Origin: Nanobdellota archaeon | GTDB taxonomy: Archaea; Nanobdellota; Nanobdellia; Woesearchaeales; B3-WOES | Length of the DNA stretch: 11,032 nucleotides | NCBI GenBank assembly: GCA_023131705.1 | Contig: JAGLZG010000138.1 | Coordinates: 1 to 11,032 of the forward strand | Direction of reading: 5' to 3' | In this document: piece by piece, positions 6,043 through 11,032 of the stretch | How positions within the stretch are numbered: position 1 is the stretch's first letter | How the letters are laid out: each line of letters begins with the position of its first letter | Translations under genes and position numbers: made by a program | Notes under the pieces: generated by a model | Seen by the model: only the letters and a program-made list of their open reading frames with translations | The model's database searches: none | What the model was told of the DNA's origin: nothing

Positions 6043-6972
6043 CTTTAAATAATCTTTTATCGCCTTAAATATATTCTCAAAATATCTTGCCCTTATCTCT
6101 TCATGATTATCATAATAAAAAGCACCTGGTTGAGAATTAAACTCAATAAGATAGGGTTTTTTTCCTTTATCAAATAAAAAATCTATAGTGTAAACCCTTG
6201 GTTTATATTTTTTAAACCTATCATCAACTTTTTTAACAATCTTAACAACTTCTTTAGGGATTTTATCATTGGCGATAAATATTTTTGAAGCTCCTTTTGC
6301 GCAATTTGCTAAAAAAGAACCTTTTTTTGGAATCCTAACATAACAATGGTCTATTTTGCCATCTACAATTAAAACTCTAAAATCGTGTCTTTTTTTAATA
6401 CCTAAAGATTTTATACCTTTTGATGTATCTATAAATTCCATGGCCAAGGTATTTTTTTCTATTTTATCTGGTAAATCTTTTTTATCAATAACTTTTATGT
6501 GCCACCCTCTTGAACCGTGCCTTGGTTTAAGTACAACTTTTTCTGTTTTTATTTTTTCCACAGCTTTTTCAAGCTCTTGTTTATTATTAACTAAAAAACT
6601 ATCAGGCATATATTTCATAAAAATTTTATATGTTAAATATTTATCCCACCCAATCTCATCTAAGTAAGGATTGTTTATTAATTTTAATTTTTTCATCTGT
6701 TTTTTATTCTTGTTTCCTTTGGTATTAAATCTAAAATATAAATAAATCAAATCAATTTTTTTGTTATATGCTTTCTTCCAATTCTTATCAAAAATCCAAG
6801 CTCTTTTTATTTTCTTATTGCAATAATCTTTGTAACAACAAGATATAACATTAAAACCATTTTTTTTACCAACTATAGAAAATTTTTTTAGAAATATATT
6901 TTCTCTTTCATTTTTAAAAGGTTTTTTACTAGAAAAGTCTTTACTAGGAATTATTAAAAAACCTATATTCAT
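6034..6972 (-). CDS. ATP-grasp ligase-like protein, fourth of cluster
   Basis: An ATP-grasp protein resembling YheC/YheD and RimK-type carboxylate-amine ligases, which activate a carboxylate as acyl phosphate and join it to an amine. The 312 residues comprise a pre-ATP-grasp part (1-100) opening with MNIGFLIIPS, then GWDKYLTYKIFMKYMPDSFLVNN (108-130). The nucleotide-binding loop KPRHGSRG is at 149-156, the hinge E-F-I-D at 179-182, D197/R199 and R213 follow, and the metal site is Asp264 with L-I-E-F-N-S (Glu277, Asn279). All catalytic positions of the fold appear intact. The ATG overlaps the stop of the preceding ATP-grasp gene as ATGA (6969-6972). It is clearly a paralogue of its two upstream neighbours, sharing G-I-K-S-L-G-I-K and Y-V-R-x-P-K-K-G. 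Substrate unknown. Confidence 0.85.
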   Translation of the reverse strand: MNIGFLIIPSKDFSSKKPFKNERENIFLKKFSIVGKKNGFNVISCCYKDYCNKKIKRAWIFDKNWKKAYNKKIDLIYLYFRFNTKGNKNKKQMKKLKLINNPYLDEIGWDKYLTYKIFMKYMPDSFLVNNKQELEKAVEKIKTEKVVLKPRHGSRGWHIKVIDKKDLPDKIEKNTLAMEFIDTSKGIKSLGIKKRHDFRVLIVDGKIDHCYVRIPKKGSFLANCAKGASKIFIANDKIPKEVVKIVKKVDDRFKKYKPRVYTIDFLFDKGKKPYLIEFNSQPGAFYYDNHEEIRARYFENIFKAIKDYLKNK

Positions 6973-7925
6973 TTTAGTTTAGCTATATTATCAATTATAT
7001 TACTTATAAATCTTTTTTGTATTGACTTTACTTTTAGGTTCTTATAAGCTGAACGAAGAACAGGTATTGACTCTAATTCAATTAATATTGGTTTGTTGCG
7101 ATTATTAAACGCCATATCTACAGTATAAAATCGAGGACCAAACTTACTCATTTCCTTATCAACTTTCTTAATTATACTGAGTGCAGTTGATGGTATTCTA
7201 GATAGATTAACATGTGTTACACTACCCCCCCTTGCAATATTTGATACTAGACCTTTTTTTGGCTTTCTAACATAAGCATGGTCTATTTTTGCTGATAATG
7301 TTACAATTCTCAAATCATGTACTCCTTTTATTCCTAGTTCTTTTATTCCATTTGATGAATCGACAAATTCTTGCACTAACGTATCTCCATGAATATTGAT
7401 ATTTTTTAAAAGATTCTTTTTATTAATAACAATTACACCTTTTCCTGCTAGACCATCTCTTGGTTTTATAACAATTTTATCTGACTTGATATTATCAATA
7501 ACCTTCATCGCTTCGTCTTTATTATTTACAAGATATGTCTTTGGCATAAGCTTCCTAAATTTTTTATATGTAGCATACTTATCCCAACAGAGTTTACTCA
7601 AAAAGAGATTATTTAGCATAGGTAATTCATTTTGAATTCTCTCTTTAATTTTTAGTGTATCTTTATTTAATAAAGAACGATCAAAGACAAAATCTAATTT
7701 TTGATTATATATTTTTATGAGTTTTCTATTTTCATAACTATAACAAAAAGTAAAACACTTGTCTTTATAATCTTCTACACATCCAATAACTATTTTAAAA
7801 TCCTTTTTTGGATTTAGTTTAGAAAATGTTATAAAACCATATAATTGTTCAATAAATTTATTCAAGATATCTTTTCTGCTTTTTTCATAAAATTTTGTCT
7901 CTACTAAAAAACCAACTGTTTTCAT
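6969..7925 (-). CDS. ATP-grasp ligase-like protein, third of cluster
   Basis: Paralogue of the flanking ATP-grasp genes with the same build: N-terminal strand MKTVGFLVET, CWDKYATYKKFRKLMPKTYLVNN shared with its neighbour (113-135), loop KPRDGLAG (154-161), hinge Q-E-F-V-D (185-189), D204/R206, Y-V-R-K-P-K-K-G (218-225), N229 and Asp270. The final metal-ligand motif, normally E-x-N, reads L-I-E-L-E-S here, so the asparagine is replaced by Glu285. This could change metal binding or activity, or mark a specialised or inactive subunit. The segment after it (I-P-V-L-R-S) also departs from the S-x-P-G/S of its neighbours. It is 318 residues long and joined by ATGA overlaps on both sides. A run of seven G residues in the coding strand at 7225-7231 stands out in an AT-rich gene. 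Substrate unknown. Confidence 0.83.
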   Translation of the reverse strand: MKTVGFLVETKFYEKSRKDILNKFIEQLYGFITFSKLNPKKDFKIVIGCVEDYKDKCFTFCYSYENRKLIKIYNQKLDFVFDRSLLNKDTLKIKERIQNELPMLNNLFLSKLCWDKYATYKKFRKLMPKTYLVNNKDEAMKVIDNIKSDKIVIKPRDGLAGKGVIVINKKNLLKNINIHGDTLVQEFVDSSNGIKELGIKGVHDLRIVTLSAKIDHAYVRKPKKGLVSNIARGGSVTHVNLSRIPSTALSIIKKVDKEMSKFGPRFYTVDMAFNNRNKPILIELESIPVLRSAYKNLKVKSIQKRFISNIIDNIAKLK

Positions 7926-8842
7926 CTTAGTCCTCTTTGCATAGCAGATATCATATCTTTATAAAACTTTTTGGTAGAAAGGTATAATGAAGGTGAAGAG
8001 TTCATTTCTATTAGTAAAGGTTTTCCTTTTCTAAACATGAAGTCTATTGTATAAAGTCTGCTTTTGTACTCTTTGAATTCGTTATCAACTTCTTTTACAA
8101 TCTTAACAACATCCCCTGGGATATCTTCAACTTTTTTTCTTATTAATTTTCCCCCTTGAGCTACATTTGATAATAAAGAATCTTTTTTTGGTTGACGCAC
8201 ATATGTTTCTTTTATTTTCCCGTTTATAACAAGAACTCTAAAATCATGGTTTCCTTTGATATTCATAGATTTTATACCATCTGAAGCATCAACAAATTCT
8301 TGTACAATTGTGTCTTTCTTAACTTTTTTTGGTATATTGTCTTTATCAAAAAATTTGATGCCTATTCCTGCCCATCCATACCTTGGTTTTATGACATATT
8401 TCTTTGTTTTGATTTTTTTTATAGATTCTATAAGCTGCTTTCTATTATGAGCCAACAAAGTTTTAGGAGAATAGTGAGGAAATTTTTTATGTAAAAAAAA
8501 TTTATCAACCGACATTACTTCCATGTTTGGGTGGTTCAAAAAACCAATTTCTTTATGGATGATATCTCTAAATTTTTTTGTTTTTTTTGTGTAATCATAT
8601 TTATTAAGGATTAGATTTGGATATACGTCTTTTATTATCTTCCATCTTTTATTATAAATCCATGCTTTTATAAATTTCTGATTATTGTACCACGCTGTTT
8701 TTGCAATGACAATATCCATTCCTTTTTTTCTTCCTATTAATGTGATCTCTTTAAAACAATTATCTAATTTTTTTTCATTAAATGGTTTATTCTTATCATT
8801 AATAAAATTTCCAAATAAAATACCAAAAATCTTAGAATTCAT
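7922..8842 (-). CDS. ATP-grasp ligase-like protein, second of cluster
   Basis: I place the start at 8842, where ATG overlaps the previous stop as ATGA, exactly as at the other two junctions of this cluster. A longer form from 8863 adds seven residues but would overlap the upstream gene by 25 bp. From 8842 the protein has 306 residues and opens MNSKIFGILFGN, matching the N-terminal strand of its paralogues. Motifs: SVDKFFLHKKFPHYSPKTLL (111-130), loop KPRYGWAG (152-159), hinge Q-E-F-V-D (181-185), D200/R202, Y-V-R-Q-P-K-K (214-220), N226, Asp267 and L-I-E-M-N-S-S-P with Glu279/Asn281. All ATP-grasp catalytic positions look intact. Runs of A8 and A7 in the coding strand (8573-8588) encode T-K-K-T-K-K and are possible slippage sites. 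Likely a carboxylate-amine ligase of YheC/YheD or RimK type, substrate unknown. Confidence 0.83.
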   Translation of the reverse strand: MNSKIFGILFGNFINDKNKPFNEKKLDNCFKEITLIGRKKGMDIVIAKTAWYNNQKFIKAWIYNKRWKIIKDVYPNLILNKYDYTKKTKKFRDIIHKEIGFLNHPNMEVMSVDKFFLHKKFPHYSPKTLLAHNRKQLIESIKKIKTKKYVIKPRYGWAGIGIKFFDKDNIPKKVKKDTIVQEFVDASDGIKSMNIKGNHDFRVLVINGKIKETYVRQPKKDSLLSNVAQGGKLIRKKVEDIPGDVVKIVKEVDNEFKEYKSRLYTIDFMFRKGKPLLIEMNSSPSLYLSTKKFYKDMISAMQRGLR

Positions 8843-9894
8843 TCTTCGCCAATTGGATGCCATCTAGCTGCTCTTAAACTAGGCTTTTCTGGTTCATACA
8901 TATATTTAAAATCAGATTTAACCCATTCTTGTGTTTGTTGATTAATTAGATTTGCAATCTTTTCAGCCATTTTCTTTATCTTTTTTTCATATTTCTTGTC
9001 CAGTAATTCGCCATAAGCGCCTTTTGTTATATTTGTTACCTTATTTTTAGAAACCCTCTTAACACCTGCAATATATTTTCCATTAATAACAAAACATCTT
9101 ACATCCCAATATTTGTTTTTATGTATTTTTGGCTGGTGTATTCTTTGTTGCAGCATATACCCCAATTTAACTTCAAAATTTCTGGGCATTCTTGCAGACT
9201 CTGTTATCTTAATACCTCTTCCGAGACTATTTCCTAATGGCTTTAGAACATAGCCATTTCTAAATAAACTTTTGTTTTCTTTAAGAACCTGTTTAAGTTC
9301 TGTATTATTGTTAATCAAAAAGTATTTTGGAATATTAATTCCTTTGATACTTTTAACCATTTCGTAACATTTATGTTTAAACCAAACCGCATCACGAGCA
9401 GCCATAGAATTAATAACAGCTATTCCTTCTTTTTCAAAGTCCGGATTCAACTGAAAATAGTTTCTCATGATAACATCTGGGTTAACCTTTCTTCTGTGAG
9501 AATCAAGAACATAAGAATTGCCCCCTCCACGCCTGTTAATTAATGTTAATTTTACAAAATTATGGTCAGGAAAATAATTTCTAGAAATCCTTAAATTCTT
9601 CTCCATATAACAGATATATAGCTGTTTGTTAACAAACCCCTTTAATTTTTCAGGAAGCCACGCGCTATTCTCTTTATCCTCTCTAAATTTATGATTTTTA
9701 CTTTGGAATATGCAAAAATTTTTTCCTGGTAAAGAATTAATATATTTTGCAATAGCCTTAACAGTAATTGGTTCTCCATAAATGTTTTCTATTTCCTTAT
9801 GTACTGTAGATGCAGAATTAGCTTCTATAAACCATGGCTGGCCTTTTCTATCAAATATAAAATCCAATCCTGCTATCTTATAGCCGTTCTTCAT
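8839..9894 (-). CDS. Rearranged ATP-grasp protein with orphan N-terminal tail
   Basis: First gene of the four-gene cluster and more divergent than the other three. Residues 8-30 (A-G-L-D-F-I-F-D-R-K-G-Q-P-W-F-I-E-A-N-S) are the end of an ATP-grasp domain, with the usual metal ligands Asp11, Glu24 and Asn26, but nothing precedes them: an in-frame stop lies at 9907-9909. A linker (about 55-95) leads into a second, nearly complete ATP-grasp unit: pre-domain (about 96-165), nucleotide loop KPLGNSLG (218-225), hinge L-Q-Q-R (248-251), D264/R266, R280 and N288. This unit ends S-D-F-K-Y-M-Y-E-P-E-K-P-S-L-R-A-A-R-W-H-P, so the expected E-A-N is A-A-R and both metal ligands are lost. It may be a fusion of two tandem genes after a deletion, or a permuted enzyme using the N-terminal tail. 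The start is supported by a TATA box 27 bp upstream. Confidence 0.75.
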   Translation of the reverse strand: MKNGYKIAGLDFIFDRKGQPWFIEANSASTVHKEIENIYGEPITVKAIAKYINSLPGKNFCIFQSKNHKFREDKENSAWLPEKLKGFVNKQLYICYMEKNLRISRNYFPDHNFVKLTLINRRGGGNSYVLDSHRRKVNPDVIMRNYFQLNPDFEKEGIAVINSMAARDAVWFKHKCYEMVKSIKGINIPKYFLINNNTELKQVLKENKSLFRNGYVLKPLGNSLGRGIKITESARMPRNFEVKLGYMLQQRIHQPKIHKNKYWDVRCFVINGKYIAGVKRVSKNKVTNITKGAYGELLDKKYEKKIKKMAEKIANLINQQTQEWVKSDFKYMYEPEKPSLRAARWHPIGEE

Positions 9895-9917
9895 AGTAAG
9901 CGGAAGTTAATTAATCT

Positions 9918-9925
9918 TATTTAAA
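9918..9925 (-). promoter_or_regulatory. TATA box for the ATP-grasp cluster
   Basis: The minus strand reads TTTAAATA, a near-perfect archaeal TATA box, in the 44-bp gap after the eL15 stop. It is centred 27 bp ahead of the ATG at 9894, so transcription should start at the ATG (leaderless). No Shine-Dalgarno sequence is present. The quartet therefore appears to have its own promoter, although read-through from eL15 is possible. Confidence 0.6.
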
Positions 9926-9938
9926 TCTTGCGGATTTT

Positions 9939-10457
9939 TTAATTCTTTTGATTGCCTCTGCTTTTTTTGCCGGCAGATGTTAGACCTCTGAAAACCCTTG
10001 CCTTGTTTTGCTTTTTTGCAATCCAGTTTATCCTTTTATCTGCAACTATCTGAGGATGAGACCTGTCAACAAGTATAACCTCATACCAATAATAATCCCT
10101 GTCTTTTGCCAAAAAATAAGAATTTAAAACCTCGCAATTCCTAAATTTTTTATTAGCCCTCTGCTCTGCTATTAATTGATAAGATATTGAAAGGTTTTTT
10201 CTCTGGCCAAAACGTTTTGGGCGTCTGCCTTTTCTTATAGTTGGCCTTTTATGGCCCCCCCTTATAACTTTCTGCCTTACAACAATATAACCTTGTTTTG
10301 CTTTATAGCCCAGTGATCTTGCCCTGTCCAGCCTTGTAGGCCTTTCAATCCTGATGGTTACAGGTTCTTTTTTCCATTCCAGAATTCTTTTTTTATTTAT
10401 TTCTTTAAGAGTTTCAGATTTCTTCCAAGCCTCTCTTATATATTTATACATTCCCAT
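9939..10457 (-). CDS. rpl15e: 50S ribosomal protein eL15
   Basis: A large-subunit protein found in archaea and eukaryotes. The start at 10457 is chosen because GGAGG (10464-10468) lies six bases ahead of this ATG and because the family begins M-x-M-Y-K-Y-I-R-E-A-W. A GTG at 10508 would add 17 unrelated residues. The 172 residues contain the family signatures ERPTRLDRARSLGYKAKQG (38-56), the VIRGGHKRP basic stretch, the E-V-L-N-S-Y segment, W-Y-E-V-I-L-V-D-R-S-H-P and the C-terminal R-V-F-R-G-L-T-S-A-G-K-K-S-R-G. It ends soon after that motif, whereas typical archaeal eL15 has about 194 residues with roughly 20 more at the C-terminus, so this is a trimmed version. It is divergent from the isomerase gene; the ATP-grasp cluster follows on the same strand. 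Confidence 0.96.
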   Translation of the reverse strand: MGMYKYIREAWKKSETLKEINKKRILEWKKEPVTIRIERPTRLDRARSLGYKAKQGYIVVRQKVIRGGHKRPTIRKGRRPKRFGQRKNLSISYQLIAEQRANKKFRNCEVLNSYFLAKDRDYYWYEVILVDRSHPQIVADKRINWIAKKQNKARVFRGLTSAGKKSRGNQKN

Positions 10458-10463
10458 TCTTAG

Positions 10464-10468
10464 CCTCC
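10464..10468 (-). promoter_or_regulatory. Shine-Dalgarno site of eL15
   Basis: GGAGG on the minus strand, six bases ahead of the ATG at 10457. It decides the start codon and is the clearest ribosome binding site in the window; most other first genes appear leaderless. The GCTAAG (10459-10464) overlapping its edge can pair with CTTAGC (10498-10503) upstream in the leader. Confidence 0.8.
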
Positions 10469-10485
10469 ATTGTTTTACATTTATG

Positions 10486-10500
10486 AGCTTCAGCCAAGCT
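10486..10500 (-). promoter_or_regulatory. Small hairpin in the eL15 leader
   Basis: AGCTT-GGCTG-AAGCT on the minus strand forms a 5-bp stem with a 5-nt loop about 30 nt ahead of the eL15 start. It shares bases (10498-10500) with the CTTAGC that could instead pair with GCTAAG beside the Shine-Dalgarno site. The two pairings exclude each other, so a regulatory switch is conceivable. The stems are short and may be chance. Confidence 0.25.
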
Positions 10501-10538
10501 AAGGCCACATCGCTCTAAGAGAGGAAAATAACAAGGCA

Positions 10539-10546
10539 TTTAAAAA
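10539..10546 (-). promoter_or_regulatory. TATA-like box for eL15
   Basis: The minus strand reads TTTTTAAA followed by TGCC. A start site about 26 bp downstream, near 10516, would give a leader of about 59 nt before the ATG at 10457. This leader is long compared with the other genes here and carries the Shine-Dalgarno site. Confidence 0.45.
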
Positions 10547-10583
10547 GCTTATGTTTTTTATTTTTCTTAAAAATTTCAAAAGC

Positions 10584-10591
10584 TTTAAATA
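10584..10591 (+). promoter_or_regulatory. TATA box for the sugar-phosphate isomerase
   Basis: TTTAAATA, a strong archaeal TATA match, is centred 26-27 bp ahead of the ATG at 10614, predicting a leaderless mRNA. The 156-bp gap 10458-10613 is a divergent promoter region shared with eL15 and holds no other gene. Confidence 0.6.
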
Positions 10592-10613
10592 ACTGTGGTT
10601 CTTACATATCCAT

Positions 10614-11032
10614 ATGGATAAAGAGATTATTGATAAAGAGGATATGTACTCTGTTCTTATGGATTTTCCCAACCAGGTTAAAAAGGCATGGCAGCTTGCA
10701 GAAAATATCAAGGTTGATAAAGATATAGACAGGATTATAATAACCGGAATGGGAGGCTCTGCTCTGCCCGGTGAAATCCTTAAATCCTATTTATGGCATT
10801 TCAAGATGCCTATTGAGGTAAATAAAAACTATTTTTTGCCGGAATATGTTAATTCAAGAACACTTGTATTTGCAATATCCTATTCAGGCAATACAGAAGA
10901 AACAATAGAGGCTTATAGAAATGCATACAGAAAAAACTGCAAAATAATTGCAATAACATCAGGAGGAAAACTTGCAGAACTGGCAGGAAAATTCAAAAAA
11001 GATTTGGTTATGGTCAAATCAGGGCTGCAGCC
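10614..11032 (+). CDS. Bifunctional phosphoglucose/phosphomannose isomerase, N-terminal part
   Basis: Only the first 139 codons are present; the gene runs off the right edge. The family interconverts fructose 6-phosphate with glucose 6-phosphate and mannose 6-phosphate in archaeal central carbon and sugar-nucleotide metabolism. The visible part is a SIS (sugar isomerase) domain: an N-terminal helix region with M-D-F-P-N-Q-V (16-22), the strand and loop IIITGMGGSALPGEIL (41-56), S-Y-S-G-N-T-E-E-T (89-97) that binds the sugar phosphate, and I-T-S-G-G-K-L (114-120), ending in VKSGLQ, where family members continue with P-R. These match the archaeal PGI/PMI family rather than classic PGI. Catalytic residues of the second SIS domain lie outside the window. 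The start is supported by the TATA box 26-27 bp upstream. Confidence 0.92.
   Translation, partial: MDKEIIDKEDMYSVLMDFPNQVKKAWQLAENIKVDKDIDRIIITGMGGSALPGEILKSYLWHFKMPIEVNKNYFLPEYVNSRTLVFAISYSGNTEETIEAYRNAYRKNCKIIAITSGGKLAELAGKFKKDLVMVKSGLQ

Noticed and set aside
6356..6667. Open frame of 103 codons on the plus strand opposite the fourth ATP-grasp gene
   Set aside because: The minus-strand frame carries clear ATP-grasp motifs; the hydrophobic Phe/Ser-rich product is what antisense reading of lysine-rich genes gives. The same applies to 2829-3038, 7396-7635, 8256-8494 and 8685-8867.
7225..7231. Run of seven C residues (also at 10255-10261) as a programmed frameshift site
   Set aside because: Both lie in frames that continue normally through conserved motifs (A-R-G-G-S and R-G-G-H), and no overlapping alternative product was seen.
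8843..8863. Longer start of the second ATP-grasp gene at 8863
   Set aside because: It would overlap the upstream gene by 25 bp; the ATG at 8842 gives the same ATGA overlap as the other junctions and aligns with the paralogues.
6034..9894. Mobile element or phage origin for the ATP-grasp block
   Set aside because: No transposase, integrase, terminal inverted repeats or tRNA-linked attachment site is visible; AT-richness alone does not show transfer.
10458..10508. Longer eL15 starting at a GTG at 10508
   Set aside because: The extra 17 residues do not belong to the family, while a GGAGG precedes the ATG at 10457 and the protein then starts as eL15 normally does.

Overview
The window looks like a piece of an AT-rich archaeal chromosome. 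Archaeal hallmarks are the eL15, uS7 and uS12 ribosomal proteins of archaeal type, an archaeal-type CMP kinase, a Dph2-family diphthamide enzyme, a bifunctional phosphoglucose/phosphomannose isomerase, and TATA boxes about 25-33 bp ahead of start codons with little or no leader. The compact layout (1-4 bp overlaps), low GC and shortened versions of known proteins fit a small-genome lineage such as the DPANN archaea (Woesearchaeota/Pacearchaeota-like). That placement is inferred from style, not from a search.

Layout. 1-1363 (minus): a Dph2-like protein lacking its first domain, CMP kinase overlapping it by ATGA, then the start of an FKBP-type prolyl isomerase that runs off the left edge. 1494-2153 (plus): a chorismate-mutase-like protein with a long insertion. 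2167-3205 (minus): uS12 then uS7, one base apart. 3392-4351 (plus): a Na+/Ca2+-type exchanger. 4497-6022 (plus): a secreted, membrane-anchored cysteine-containing protein sharing one base with a YqhQ/DUF1385 membrane protein. 6034-9894 (minus): four consecutive ATP-grasp genes, all joined by ATGA overlaps. 9939-10457 (minus): eL15. 10614-11032 (plus): the start of the sugar-phosphate isomerase, cut by the right edge.

Housekeeping genes (translation, nucleotide metabolism, protein folding, central carbon) surround two less ordinary blocks. The first is the signal-peptide protein plus YqhQ pair, probably a membrane function. The second is the ATP-grasp quartet, which has its own TATA box and probably makes carboxylate-amine (amide or peptide-like) bonds on an unknown substrate. 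Within the quartet, the first gene begins with an orphan ATP-grasp tail and ends in a tail lacking the usual metal ligands. The third gene has a changed metal ligand. The quartet is the best candidate here for an undescribed system.

No tRNA, rRNA, CRISPR array, insertion sequence or transposase was seen. No gene-free stretch exceeds 300 bases.
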